Assembly (NCBI GenBank): GCA_035236585.1
Contig: CP141133.1
Coordinates: 43,603,729 to 43,667,728 of the forward strand
Length of the DNA: 64,000 nucleotides
From: Warburgia ugandensis
Lineage: Eukaryota; Streptophyta; Magnoliopsida; Canellales; Canellaceae
Direction: 5' to 3'
The notes beneath the pieces are model-generated. The model was not told where the DNA came from. It made no database searches and saw nothing but the letters and a program-made list of their open reading frames with translations. This document shows positions 36,939 through 49,821 of the stretch, in pieces. Both the position numbers and the translations under genes were made by a program. Every line of letters begins with the position of its first letter. Within the stretch, counting starts at the first letter, position 1.

Positions 36939-38013
36939 TTATAAATTGAATTATTATAATATGAGCAATATTAAAATTCTATTATAGTATCCAAAAAATG
37001 GGGAATTTTTTTTTTTTCCATTTTATTTGATACCTTTTATAGAGTTATTTGGATCAAGTGATAGATATCCATCATGACATCAAGTTTAACACCAAGGAGT
37101 TGGATCAATTAGCCATCGTGGAAAGGTTAGGAAACATACCAAGTCTAGAAAAGAGGTCTTGGAAAGGTGAGGAGCAAAGTGGTTATTGTATATCATAACC
37201 TAGACTTAGACTATAATTGATCAAATGCTTAAGTAATAGAGGTCTTGTATGTGAATACCTAGCCTGATCACTATAATACAAGTGATAATGAATAAGTATT
37301 TCACTAAGGATCAATGTATGCTAAAGATCCCTTAGCAAATGGTGTATGTACTTCTAAGTTATACCTTATGAATAATGCTTATAGAAGGAAGTGAAATATA
37401 CATTTAAACCTATGTGGAAGATGGAGGAAAGAATACTAGTGTACGTTACCATAACTTAAAAGTAGCTATAGGTGAATAATAAAGAACCTAAACCAAACTA
37501 GCATTTATAAATTGTAATGATGCTGGAAAAAGGTGTGGGGAGCTACCTATGCTCCCACATGTGAACTACCATGCTAAGAGGCTTAAGGCATTGTTTCCTA
37601 GAAAAATCATGTGAACTACCTATGAAGTTGTATGGCTAGCTGTCCCCTTGTATGATGATTACAATATGAGAGAAAAAAACATAGGAAAGAGAGTGTAAAA
37701 GGGAATGATGATGATGAGAGGCTTAAGGCATTGTTTCCTAGAAAAATCATGTTAGTCAACCCATGCTACAAAATGACAAATGAAAGAGACATTAGGCTAT
37801 CATCTAAGTGATGTCATAGGAATCTAATTTAATGCCTAGTAGGAATCTATCCAAAGACTACATGACAAAACCTATAATGAATTATTGCTTAAATTGGGAA
37901 GAGCAATGGGGGTTAATGGCAGCCAACACTCATGGATTTGGAACGACACATGAAGGCCCAAACCCATGCATGGAGGCAGATGGGCAAGCCGGTGATAAAG
38001 CCCCATGTTTCCA
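36939..38013. other. No gene recognised; one 35-bp repeat
   Basis: GAGGCTTAAGGCATTGTTTC and the next 15 bases occur at 37578-37612 and again at 37718-37752. A 65-codon open frame at 37832-38029 shows no family features. Confidence 0.5.
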
Positions 38014-38182
38014 TGTGTTGGTAGAGTAAAAGTAGTGAAGGAAACAAGACTTCCCTAGCTAAAGACATCATGCAACTAGCTTAGGGAAGCCTTCCAAAAA
38101 CAACTGAGAGCCTTGAGAAAAGAAAGAAAAACTAGAGGAGAAGAAGGGAAAGCAAGGATAGAAAGTGACGATGAGAAATGGT

Positions 38183-38187
38183 GAAGG
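38183..38187 (-). repeat. Target site duplication of solo LTR E4, left copy (GAAGG)
   Basis: GAAGG here and at 40786-40790; the paralogous segment at 44339-44352 shows the uninterrupted site with one GAAGG. Confidence 0.92.
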
Positions 38188-38566
38188 TGTGACGACCCTG
38201 GTTTTTCCATGCATTTTTAAATGCAAGATCTAATTCCTAAGGCGGGATGCATCCCTATTTGAAAACCATTTTATGAAAACCATGCAATGCAGCAGAAAAT
38301 CTTTAGTTTTAAAATCATTTTGAAAACCCCGAGTGTCATTTGCTTTCACAACAACCAAAGTAGTTTTTGAAAAACTTTAGAAATCATAAATGTTTTCCCA
38401 GGTCCATCCAGTCACAGCCCAACTATAATTAAATACAAATACATGTCCAAAGGGTAGAGTGTTTACTTACATGTAATTGTCTCCTTTTGATTTACTTGCT
38501 CATAGCACTAACGCAAGTGTCCTCTACTCGTGGATGGAACTATCCTGAAAAATGTTAAGGATAGGG

Positions 38567-38585
38567 TGAGTATATACTATACTCA
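38567..38585. other. Stem-loop of E4
   Basis: TGAGTATA and TATACTCA, perfect 8-bp stem with a 3-nt loop, 379 bp from the LTR end. Element E has TGAGTATAT/ATATACTCA here: sequence differs, pairing is kept. Confidence 0.75.
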
Positions 38586-40020
38586 GTAGGAGTCTATCAC
38601 TACTAGTTTTACAATGCATGCTATGTTTAAAGTCATATGCTCTTTAAAACATGTGCATGTTCGAACAATCATGGTCAATATCGATATTAAAAACCACCGT
38701 CGAATTGGAATATTGATGACTTAAAGAAATAGCATAATCCAAGTCGAAAGTATCATATATCATAAACATAATGATATGCATAAGATGCTCAACTGAATCC
38801 AACTCATGGATTTCTGGTATGGTATGGTCGACCAACCTCATGTCATGCCATATGCAATTCAAGTAAGTCCACGAAACCATAGGGCCCAACTATGCCCACG
38901 ACCTCACCGCCGTGTGGTCCTCGGGTACCTAGGGACACAGTGTCACAGCCTCCACGGGGCATATGACACATATTCGTCGTAAATCATGCAATTTATGCAG
39001 TCGGTTGCAAAACATGCATGTAATGCATAAAATTTGCTCATGCTAGTATCGTATTCAAAGTCATAACCCTGCCTAGAAGCCTGCTAGCCTAGAAGCCTGT
39101 CAGGTCTCTCTGGCCCGCCCTCATCGGCTTGCCCTCATCAGCCCACCCTCATCAGTCAAGGCTACACTTATCATGCAATCTATGAATGTAGCACATGTCT
39201 TGGCAATATATGCGCAATGTATTTTTCAAAAACCTGTCCTCTTTGGGTCCCTCACAACTGCCTACCCAATGTCTTTTGGGCACTCCAGCGTCTTTTGGTA
39301 ACCCTCAAGGACATGCAATTTTTCAAGAACTCAATGCTCACAAATCATGCAATATATACAATTATTTGCAAAACATATCTATGCATAAAGTATTTATCAT
39401 ATGCATGCTGAATTCATTTATATGCTAAACAAGTCATATATCAAATTAAGTCATGTTAATCAAGTCATATAATTTATACTTAAAACATGCATTCTCAAAG
39501 TAGTCATGGCTCTTTTTAAAATTCTAGTAGCGATAGAGCACCTACCTCAAAGTCTCCTGGAGTCACGTCCTTTATCACTTCAACCCGTCCCTGGGTCTCA
39601 TTTATAAACTCCTGGGTATAAATGGATACAAGGAGTCCTTATCAATTTCATTCTATTTAGACTTTAGATCGCTAGATCTGCCTTTTAGGGTCCATGGTCC
39701 TTGCCTAATTCATTGTTAGGCTAGATCCTATGATGTGGATCTACTATTCCATGGTTAACTCTGTAAATTGTCCTCTAATCCTATCCTTATAGTCTCGTTA
39801 GGTTTGCGTGTCCCAGTTCCCAAGACACCGATGCATCCTGATCGAGCCAGGACCCATGCCCCATGTCGCGTGCGCACCCGAAGGCCGCACCTGGGACAGT
39901 GTACGCACTGTCATACGCCTGGAACTTGTGCCAGGGACCCAGTCCCAGGCGCAGGTGGAGCATGGTGTCCCTGGGATGCCTGGTTCATGCAAAGCCAGTT
40001 GGAACCGGCTGGGTTGTTTT

Positions 40021-40041
40021 CCAGCCAGGAAATCTGGCTGG
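40021..40041. other. Palindrome in E4
   Basis: CCAGCCAG and CTGGCTGG with a 5-nt loop, extended on both sides by imperfect pairing (TTTTCC...GGAAAA), about 0.75 kb from the LTR start, within a GC-rich stretch. Confidence 0.6.
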
Positions 40042-40400
40042 GAAAACCGGCTAGAAATGCTAGGTTCAGCACAGTTCTAGCCTGAAAGGGGAAGAACCAA
40101 GAGAGAGGGAATAACAAGCTTACTTGGGCAGCTTAGGGAAGCCTATCGCCGGTGGTAGAGCCCATTCCGGTTCTGAAACCCTTTGTCACCGGAAAAACTC
40201 GATGAAGGTGGAAACCCCATTGCCAAGACCGGAAAGAAGAGAGGGTCATGGGGAAAATGGCAATGGCCGGCCTGACTTGGGCCTGGCCGTTGCCAGAAAA
40301 ATGCAAAGGGAACTGGGTTGAGACGGGTTTTTGGTTTTTGCCGGAAACCCTAGTCCCAAAATCGCTGGAAACCGTGTTTTCGTGAGGGGGGGAGATGAGG

Positions 40401-40408
40401 CTTTTATA
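40401..40408 (-). promoter_or_regulatory. TATA box of E4
   Basis: TATAAAAG on the minus strand about 380 bp into the LTR, aligned with the TATAAATA of E. Confidence 0.55.
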
Positions 40409-40785
40409 GAGAGAGAAGGCGGTGCCCCTCAATGGAGGTGCTGCCATTTCCCCTAGTGTGTTTTGGAGAAATCAGGAGAAAAAGGGTTTCTGGAGAAGGC
40501 CGTTATCAAAATGGCCCCCTGCATTTTTCGTCTTTTTCGTTTTTCTGTTTAATTTACAAAACTGCCCCTGATCTTTAAACAACCATAACTTCTTCATACG
40601 AACTCCGTTTTTTGCGTTCTTTGAGGCATTGGATTCCATTTTTTGAGTAGAATCTAATGGTACCAAGTTTCCTCACAAATTCCTTTGTTTACTAATTTTA
40701 AATAAGGTAAAACATTCAACACATTTCTTTTCCCATAGAGTGTCCAATTTTTGTTAAAAATAGCATAAATTGCTCGGGTATTACA

Positions 40786-40790
40786 GAAGG
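40786..40790 (-). repeat. Target site duplication of solo LTR E4, right copy (GAAGG)
   Basis: Matches 38183-38187. Confidence 0.92.
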
Positions 40791-41572
40791 AGAGCTAGAG
40801 GTAAGGAGGCAAAAACATGGGAGAGTGGAGCAATCCAAGTCCTTACAACACCTTCAACTTTGGGTGACCTCGCAACATTAATAGCATTCACCATTGTCAA
40901 GCTTTAGATTAGGTAGGGGAGCACTAGGAAGAATTGTGACGACCCAGTATTTTAAATACATTCTTTTAAATTATTTTTAAATAAGTCAACATCCTTGTTA
41001 TGAAAATTTCTTTTTGAAAACCAAATAGCATCATATTTTCTTTTAAGAAACACTTTTTGAAAAGTTCCGAGTGTCATCACTTTCACAAAAACTTGGATTT
41101 AATGGTGAAATGGACATTCCATTTCTACCAAAAATTTGGTAGAGTTTTCTTTCTTTTTTTGGACATTTGCATTTAATGCATGCGATGTGACAATTCTTGA
41201 TAATTCCATAATTATCATCAATATACTTGGAGACTCTATCTCCATACCCATACACTTAAACTTTCAAAAAAATTAAAGGAAACTAAAATTTTAGCACAAG
41301 AAGATTTAAATCACACCATTTATCCAAAATATCCTCGAGTCACAGTCATAGCCCATCATACATATCCCATATAGTATATAAGTCAAAGTCATAAGGGGAG
41401 TTCAAAGTTTAATAGTCATACAGTCTGAACATAATCCATAGTTCAAAATGTGTTTGGAAATATATGTTAGTAAAGCTAGCTTGTACTACCTTAGTCCTTG
41501 TCAAACTCTCCCCTCTATAAGCCTTGTCTACTTCTTTAAAAATAAAAGTTGGTCCCAATTACTTCTTCAGAT

Positions 41573-41603
41573 CTAAGATATTGTAAAAACTACAATATCT
41601 TAG
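41573..41603. other. Stem-loop of LTR F
   Basis: CTAAGATATTGTA and TACAATATCTTAG, a perfect 13-bp stem with a 5-nt loop, 638 bp from the LTR end. Confidence 0.8.
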
Positions 41604-43905
41604 CTAGCTATGCTTGTGCATGTGTCTAACACTAGATTTATTATTTAACAATTCCAAATAAAATATTTCATACTAGACTATAATGATAAAAAGTATGATA
41701 AATTTAAGTAATCATTTCCATGTATGCAAAATGACTAAGCCAAATTATATAGAGGTGCAAACTATTCAGATATAATTCAAGTACAAGATTTCTATAACAA
41801 CATATGATTAAAATGCACATTCTTTGCAAAATCATTCTTAAAAGTAATGATGTGTTTGAGAAGTCATAAATGCATACAATACTTAAAGAAGTATAAAGTT
41901 CCATCAATAGAAAATTACCAATCTCACATATTTTCAAGAGTGTCTTAACAATCATACCTTGGTCTTTAGTACTCACACCAACATCTAGGCATTGCCATGT
42001 CGTATCAATACAGAGAATCATCACCCCATTATGCTCATAGCACCAAGTCACATCCACAAACAAGAAAGAAACTCATGGACAACTCTACATCCACAACTCT
42101 GATCTAGTCCGTCTGCATGCTCAACCGCCAATACCATGGTGGCGAGACTATGATCCACACCACAAGGGGATGTGGATCAATGCCAAGTGGGGCCTTCCCA
42201 TGATACCGACACTGGAAAAAGCCAATCCTAGCTATAACAGGTATCTAAACTTTGGAGAGTGGGTGGTCAACCCTACTACTCTCCAAGCACAGTATCCACA
42301 GAACTAGAGCTCCCTTCTAAAACAAATAATTGAAAAAACAACACAATAAATTGGGTACCTCTATATTCAATATGACTCATCAGTCTCATACTAATCATCT
42401 TTGAAATCAAACTGCAAAACACTAAATCCATAATTATGAAAAAGTAATACTTATAATAATGCTAATTTACCAAGTTCATAATTTGAATATATATATATAT
42501 GTATGTATGTATAGTGGATTAAACTAAAACTATTGATAATTTAGAGTTAACTATTTTGATGAAGTTCTAAATATCTCAATCATAATTATAATAACTCTAA
42601 ATGTGACAATTATCATAAATCAAATTAGGATTTCATTTATTTGAACATGATTCTTTAAAATTTCAATTGAAGTAGAATACATGTAATGTCAGAACACCTA
42701 CCTAGAACCACAATCCTAATTATTCCAAAAATTAATAGAAGTAGTCAGTCTCAACCTCTATCACACAAATTTGCGAAAAACAATGCATTCAATTCCATTA
42801 GTTAACTCCCATTGATTCATCAGATTATAAATTTAATAGTTGGATAGCTCTCGATGCATCATCCAATCTGTAGAATACTCCAAATTATACGTCTATAATT
42901 TCTAAGTCCTTGGAGATCCATGTTTTAGTCCCTGATTAATGTCAAAAACTTCGATAAGATGATCAAATGGTTAGATCTTATATTAGATTTTTGGATATAG
43001 CGGATCAATATTCTAATATGAAATATTTCTTCATTTCTGAGCATTTTAAAGGTCAATAATTATAATGGTCATGTTTGATCATTAGTTCAACATTGCCATA
43101 CCAGAATTTCAATAGTGACTGATGGGACAGTTAAGAATTTTTTTATCAATTCTTAGTTTAGGATCAAAATCTCATCCCATTTGTATTAACTAGGATCTGG
43201 TATATATCGTTATAGTAATTGATCATTGAACTATTGCAAATCCGATCATAGATCTGGTAAGGAATGATCAAATTTATTGATAGGAGGTCTACATGTACAG
43301 ATTTGATTGATAAATATACATAATAGACTAGATCACATCTAATTAGTTTTTTATCATCTAAATCTTGAAATTGAATGGTTAGATCTTATAGATAGCATGT
43401 CAGGGATCTTATACCTAAATCACATCTAATTTGGATGGTTAGATGATCCCTGATAAAATCTAACCTTCCCATCCCATAGATGGGTTGAAAACGAAAACAA
43501 TGATTTTCATGCAAAAATTTTAGGTTGCTAGCAATGAATGATAATTGTCAGAGAATGTGACTGAAGGCATCATTGTTAGTAGACATTTTTGCTCCAAAAC
43601 ATCAATTTGAAAGGGAGAAAACATAGAACAAGGTATTACCTATAATCCCTTCAAATTTGGTGAAATTCATCACCATTTGATGCTGGTAAATGTTCAAGGA
43701 AGATGCCTATTGTTGGACTTTTGACCAGTCAATAGTGTCACTGTTTTTCCCCAATTCACACCGTTTCTTGCTCGATTTTTATTGTTCTTAAGGGATTTTG
43801 ATCATCTAATGATGATGGATGAGATGAAAGGGTCAGTTGTTCCAATTCTTTCATTGTTTTTTTACTTTTCAAGTCATCTTCCTCATCTATTCCTCACTGC
43901 ATAGT

Positions 43906-43910
<5 letters not shown>

Positions 43911-43950
<40 letters not shown>
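43911..43950 (+). repeat. (CT)20 microsatellite in LTR F
   Basis: Uninterrupted CT dinucleotides; GA on the LTR's own strand, in the place where LTR A has its purine-rich tract. Confidence 0.95.
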
Positions 43951-43952
<2 letters not shown>

Positions 43953-44144
43953 TTCCCTTCTTTTGTTCCTCCTTTTCCTTCTTCTTTCCCTTTCTCTCTT
44001 TGGATTATTTCCCTTTTCTTTGTCAAGTAATAGTAGGGGAAACCTAACTATTTTCTCTTATGAGAGCGGGTGCTCATATCAATTTGGGCCTCCTCCTTAT
44101 GTAAGTTTTTCTTCTTTTTCTTATTTAAATCAAAAGCTATTATG

Positions 44145-44488
44145 TGTGTCGGTATAGTAAAAGTAGTGAAGGAAAGAAGGACTTCCCTAGGCTAAAGACT
44201 CCATGCAAGTAGCTTAGGGAAGCTTTCTAAAACCAAATGAGAGGAGAGTGAACCAAGAGAAAGAATAGAAAGCCTTGAGGGAAGAAAGAAAAACTAGAGG
44301 AGAAGAAGGGAAAGCAAGGATAGAAAGTGAGGATTAGAAATGGTGAAGGAGAGCTAGGAATGGAGGCAAAAACATGGGAGAGTGGAGCAATGCAAGTGCT
44401 ACAACACCTTTAACTTTGGGGAACCTAGCAATATCACTAGCATTCACCATTATTAAGCTTCATATCAGGTAGAGGGCATAAGGAAGAA
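44145..44488. repeat. Duplicated segment, copy 2 (uninterrupted)
   Basis: Matches copy 1 (38014-38187 plus 40791-40934) except for small indels and keeps the empty E4 site. It starts at the right edge of LTR F; after AGGAAGAA it runs on into unrelated sequence where copy 1 has LTR F. Confidence 0.85.
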
Positions 44489-46449
44489 CCCTGATAAGTT
44501 TAATGGATTAGCCATCTGAGAGCACTAGTAGCTTCTTCCTCTAGGACACCATTAAGAGCATGTTTATATGCTTCATCTTATGATTCTTGCTTATTATTAT
44601 AGCATGATATTTTCCCTCTTTTTGGACTTGATTTTCACCTATCATTCTTAATGTGTTTCTTAGTTGATTCTCATGTCTAAATACCTATGTTTATGATGGG
44701 GGAAATTTGGGGGGAAATGGGTGAAGAACATGTTAGCATGAAGTTCCATTTGATGGATCAAATTACCTGATAAACTGGAGATATTTACACACTATTAACC
44801 ATTATTAATTAAACTTGATTGTCCAATGTTGGGTCATTTTTTACAATATCTATAGATAATCATACCAGTAAAAAGGTGTCTAGAGCCTATTTAAGTGATG
44901 AGAAAATGTTAGCATCTCTCAAAACTTATGTACATAAGGACTACTATTCTAGAATAAAACTTTTGATTTCATAACTTTTGAAGTGCAAAACTTAGGGAAA
45001 CTCCTAAGGACACATGGACTACTATTGACACCTAAACATGAGATCCATTAGAATACCACCTAATCTATTGAATTTACTAAGAAAATGATGATTAAAGTGA
45101 ACTTAAGATAGTAGAGAATTCATGAGTGATGTTGAATCCTAACACTTTGCCTATGGCATAAGAGGATTTGCAAACCAAGAGGCACCATGAGAATGTGCTA
45201 CAATCCATTGAGTATGGGATGGTGTGGCACAATATTATTGTGTGCTTTGGAGTGTAAATTTCCATTAAAAAGGTGATGTGAACTAATGCGAATATCACTA
45301 TTAATGGTGGTATGGTTAAGCCTTGAGAATGTGTGACTCATTCACTCAAATAAGGTGAAATTTGGACATAAAATCATTGGCCATTCTAGGATGAGACTTG
45401 GGGTTGAATATCATGTGGACTACATGTCTGTTGACAAATGAATTCCTCAATATCATACCATGCAAAAGAGACCTTAGAACATAAGCTATAGTTGGAAATG
45501 ATGAAAACATGATTAAGGACCTAAACCCTAAAGAAAAGTACGTGAATTTCCATGCGTAGCAACTATAATCTAAAGACTAGTAACTTAATGTTAATTAAGT
45601 AACCATTATCACTTAATTACCTTGAGACGGCTATGTTAATAATAAATTAAGGCTAGGGAATGCCTTAAGTGAGACCATGAATATGTCATGTGACTGCTAC
45701 TTGAATTCTATATGAAAGCCATAAAATGTTTTATTGATGCCATATTAAAGCTATGGAATGCTATAAGTAATGGTATGTAAGTTACATACTTATGATACTT
45801 GAGTGCTATGTAAAGATTATACAAATGCTATGCCTTAGTGATTCCATGGAATGCCATCTGTGCGCTAATTGAAATGCTATGCAAGGACTTTTGACATGCT
45901 ATCTTAATGCCTTATGAATGCAATTGGATGCTATGGATGGCAAAATGTATACATCATGTGAATTATATTTAAAAATGTTATGTCAATACCATGTGGATGC
46001 CATGAGGTTCCATAGAAGATAACATGTATGTGACATGGAAATGTTACTTAAATAGTACTTTGAAAGCTATGGAAGTGTCATAGAAATGATGTGCTAATGT
46101 TATAAATATGCGATGGAAATTGACGTGTATACGAACTAGAAATGCAATAAAGTAACATACAATACTTCAATAATCCATAGAAAGTTATGATAATACTCAT
46201 GCTATGCATTAGTAACCAAGTAACTTAATATGAAACACCATAAATTTTGTCATAGAAGTGTAAATTAAGCTAACATAGCTGATCGGACAATCATCACCTT
46301 GAACTTGTAGGAATACTTGTTCATGGATACCTAGCATGTTTAGCTAGAGATTGATAAATCCAATATATGAAAACTTCATATAGAAATATGTTTCCATGCC
46401 CTTGAAAAGTTATACATAGAAGAACAATGAAAAGAAAAACATAAAAAAT
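44489..46449. repeat. Unrecognised sequence with degenerate ATGCTATG words
   Basis: No gene features. Between about 45650 and 46140 the words ATGCTATG, ATGCCAT, AAGCTATGGAA and AATGTTATG recur every 15-30 bp on the plus strand, as in a very old tandem array. Confidence 0.4.
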
Positions 46450-46574
46450 CATTGCATAGAGAAAGTTATGAAAGGAAATACATGGAAATGTCTTGAAATG
46501 AAATACAAAGAAAAGTCTTGAAAAGGAATGCATTGAAAATATTTGAAAAGACATGCATTGAAATGCCATGGAAA
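46450..46574. repeat. Degenerate 25-bp tandem repeat, about five copies
   Basis: Successive units begin at 46450, 46475, 46500, 46525 and 46550, each like GAAATGCATTGAAAAGTCTT plus GAAAA. The minus open frame at 46321-46584 is produced by this repeat. Confidence 0.7.
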
Positions 46575-49103
46575 AAGGATGCATCTAAGATGCTCCCGTT
46601 TTCATTAAGTATGATGTGTTCAATTTTCTATAAAAAATACCCAATTAGTAGTACATGAGTTATAACTTAGTTTTAAATTAGGATTTTTTTTGCCAATATT
46701 TTGTAACACATACATTTCTAACCTAATAGATCGAAATTTGATGTTTTGTAGGTTGAGAGACTAATTCGAAGAAAGTATGTGAAATGTCTAAGATTTAATT
46801 AGGATTTTTATTCTTTTGTAGGAAGTAAGAAGATAATCCAATAAACTATATTTCCCTTCATAGAGTTTTTCATGGGTTGAGCTACGTGGCTCACCGGGGG
46901 TGTGGGGGTGCATCCCTTAGAAGAAATTAGAAGAAAGTAAAGGTGATTAAAATGGAATTAAGCCCAAGCCATGCATTTTAATCACCTTTGCATGGGATCC
47001 ATTCAAGCCACTTAGCCATTAAAGCCATGAAAAAGGCTGATAAACCATATAAGCTACTCAAGGCATGAAGCCAACCAATGAAGCTACTTAAGCCACCAAT
47101 GAATGAGCCATCAAGCCAAAGATGAGTGCCACATGGATCCATGCAATTGGAGCATCAACTCAAGCAATTTTAAAATTGTGAATTTTAAGGGATTTTGAGA
47201 GATTAATGTAAAAGGTAAGATAATCATGTATTAAGGGACCCATCAAGTGAGAAAAACCCACTTCCCTAGTCCGTTTCCCAACCCTAATCCACCCATCTTA
47301 AAGGGAGCCACCTTTTTAGAAAAGGATGTCCCTTGCTTAGTTCACAACATCAAGTGATCTCCCATTCAAGAACATCAAAACCATAGGTTTAAACCTAAAA
47401 TTTCCATCTTTATTTCCTCCCCACATTTTACACATTTTTTACATTCAAACTCTACTCAATTAGTAGGGTGGAAGGCCACTTTCCTTCCATTGAAAAGGAT
47501 GCCTCCCCCACTTTCAAATTTGGCAATCAACCAGCTCATATTTATTTCTCTATCTTATGTCATCTTCATGACATCATTCCTACCTAAATTTCCTCTGCTT
47601 AACCTTCCTCATTCAATACCCTAACCCAAGAGCCACTTTCCTCATGGATTCAACTTTTCTAATTTAGGAACCCAATAATCTATATATACGCCCAGGGTTC
47701 ATACGAAATTTTAAGTAGAGGTGGTGAGGTACCTTGGAATCAAGCTTTTCTTTTGTGTTTAGTTGCTATTAGAGTTTGGAAATTCTTTGATACTTTTATT
47801 ATTTTATATTTCTAGTTATTGTATTCATTATTTTCTCTCTAATTTAGTTAGTAGTTTTCTTGCTTTGGTTTAGTTTTCATTGCTTTAGTTTCAATTGTTT
47901 GCACCTTTCTTTCCTTCTAGATTTCCCTTTCTTCTTTACCTTAATTTCACTAGTTTTTTATTTGTTATTCATTAAAGATGTAAGTTAAATTTTTTTTGTT
48001 GGTGATATCCAAGAGAAGAGCTATCTTAGGACCTTGATTTCCCATCTTGAAATTTAAAATTTTCACCTTATTTCAACCTTAGTTTTAAGTCCACTTTCCA
48101 TGGTTAGGTCACCCACTTAGCCTTCTTTTCTCTTGCATTCCTTTCTAAGTTTTCTTTGCATGTCATCATAATTTAAATTGTGAGTATTATATTGTATTTT
48201 TCATGTTATTTATGTAGGATTTTATGCTTAGAAATTAGACCCAATTTCCAGCAACAGAACATATATTATGAGTCCAGTTCTGAGTGTAATTTAGAGATGA
48301 TTCAATAAAGTTCATTGAGGTTTCTTGTTATGGAATATTTATTCCATCAAAGTAGTTTTGATCTGGGTTATTTCCTTGTATAACATTTGTGGTTTCAATT
48401 TCTTCCTTATGCTTGAATTGTTTGATATTCATAAGCACTTGAAATCTAGAAATTTTCTCCCCTTAACTTTGTGATTCATTTACAGACATCTAAAATCCTT
48501 ATTTGCTCAAACCCTTAGAAACCCATTTATATTTTCATATTTTTTATTAGAGACACTAATTATTTTTTAAGATAATTCACTTTAGATTCATCAATTCTAG
48601 TCACTTTGGCACCTATGAACCATGCCCACAATCCATGGATTATGAGCATGAAACTAGGTCGGTTTCTTTTTTTTCTTTTTTTACTTAGTTTACTGGCATA
48701 ATATTAGTTTAATAGTAGTTATTCATTATTTCATCTTAGTTTATGTTTAGAATTTTTCCTTTTTGAATTTTAGCAAGTTCTATTTTTAGTAAGTTTTAGG
48801 TTTGGTAAGTGTTAATCTAGAAAAGTTCTAATTTGAGCAGTTTCCTTAAGTTAAGTTGATTAGTTTGATTCATTTTAATTTAACATTAGTTTCATTTAGT
48901 TTATTGTATGTTAGGTAAGTTTCCATTCTAATTTCTTGATTTAATTTTTAGAAAGTTTCTTTTAATTCTAGTTTTTAATTCCATGCATGTTTCCTTCTTA
49001 GTTTCTTTTAATTTTTAGTTTAATCACATCTCTATTTTATTGGCTGAAGTTATATGATCTAAATAGAATCCAATCCATTGTAAATCTATGAGATTCTTTG
49101 TGG
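46575..49103. other. No gene recognised; low-complexity stretches
   Basis: AAGCCA/AAGCTACT words repeat at 46960-47130. From about 48670 to 49040 the strand is T-rich with recurring TTTAGTTT/TTAATTTT words. The last bases before element E (GATTCTTTGTGG) join, across E, to GATTAACCTCTCTTGTGTG at 60243, so this is the left half of E's target. Confidence 0.45.
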
Positions 49104-49108
49104 GATTA
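49104..49108 (+). repeat. Target site duplication of element E, left copy (GATTA)
   Basis: GATTA before the outer LTR start; repeated at 60243-60247. Confidence 0.9.
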
Positions 49109-49402
49109 TGTAATGACCCCAATTTTTAGCTGGTGTTAGAGGCAAAATAAGCTAACTTGAGATGACATGAGATAAGACCTTGAGTGAGATTATTTAAGCT
49201 GGATAAAGATGACTTAAATCCGGCATGAGATAAAACAGATGTGACTAAAAGTATCACTTAAGTTAGAGTAACATGAGTTGAAAGAGATAGTTGAGATGAC
49301 ATGATATAAAAGTAAAATAAAAGGTGTTGTTGAGTTGAATAAATGATTCTCTTTACTGAGGCTAGGGATGAGATGAGATTTCTTGAGATGGAGGTGATAT
49401 AC
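49109..49402 (+). repeat. Extra 294-bp LTR start of element E, copy 1
   Basis: Begins TGTAATGACCCCAATTTTT and is followed at 49403 by the same 19 bases again. The whole segment recurs at 58013-58307. E2 and E4 lack it. Confidence 0.9.
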
Positions 49403-49821
49403 TGTAATGACCCCAATTTTTGTAATATTAAAAGCCCATAAAAAATTCAGTGTTAAAGATAAGGGCATTTTGGTCATTTCACTAGTTTCCTTGACTAAAC
49501 CCAGGAATTTGGTACTAAAAGTGGTTCCATTAGATGCGTATCAGAAAAAGGAATCCAACGAGACCAAAATCACCCAAAACAGAGTTAAAATGAGCAAGAT
49601 ATGGCCCTTTGAAGTTCAGGGGCAAAACTGTAAATTTTACAAAAACGACTTAACCCGAAAAAACACAGGTGCCCGTTTTGATACGAGCACCCCGTTGTCT
49701 TCAACCTCCTAGAGGTTTCTGGAACGGCGGTGTTTCAAGAAGAAACCACCCCCATTCCAGAGGATTCCCCACTGCCATTCAAAGGCGGTTAGAACCCCTC
49801 TAGAACCCTCTTTAAAAGCCT

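Larger units (their letters stand above)
38188..40785 (-). mobile_element. Solo LTR E4 (family E), minus strand
   Basis: 2598 bp; read on the minus strand it starts TGTAATACCCGAGC and ends ...CAGGGTCGTCACA. It aligns with the LTRs of element E through the U3 block, a TATAAAAG box, a palindromic block around 40021-40041, the GACCACACGGCG stretch and the stem-loop at 38567. It is flanked by GAAGG on both sides with no primer site or polypurine tract, so it is a solo LTR left by recombination. The GC-rich open frames at 39768-40117 are LTR sequence, not genes. Short CCCTCATC repeats occur at 39117-39160. Confidence 0.93.
38014..40934. repeat. Duplicated segment, copy 1 (split by solo LTR E4)
   Basis: 38014-38187 and 40791-40934 together match 44145-44488 in the same orientation: TAGAGTAAAAGTAGTGAAGG..., GAAAGAAAAACTAGAGGAG, then AAAACATGGGAGAGTGGAGC and ...AGGAAGAA. 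The break is the insertion of E4. LTR F lies between the two copies. Confidence 0.85.
40935..44144 (-). mobile_element. LTR F, minus strand (solo or fragment)
   Basis: Read on the minus strand it ends ...CTGGGTCGTCACA at 40935, the family-type LTR end, and it has the GGCCAC-type module (42170-42300) and a 13-bp stem-loop (41573-41603). Its start near 44144 is less sure: TAATAGCTTTTGATTTAAAT... resembles the start of LTR A (TAAGAACTTTG...). No primer site follows the end and no polypurine tract precedes the start. Instead of a 5-bp duplication it is bracketed by two copies of a 320-345 bp segment. No coding sequence was recognised. Confidence 0.65.

Noticed and set aside
36611-37752. Direct repeats as a CRISPR-like array
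   Set aside because: Only two long copies each, no regular spacers, and the window is clearly plant DNA.
39768-40117. GC-rich overlapping open frames on both strands, a possible small gene
   Set aside because: They lie wholly inside solo LTR E4, in the palindromic GC-rich patch expected at that LTR position.
46321-46584. 87-codon minus-strand frame with repeated FHF/MSF motifs, possible membrane peptide
   Set aside because: The pattern is a translation of the 25-bp tandem repeat; 25 is not a multiple of 3, so units are read in shifting frames.
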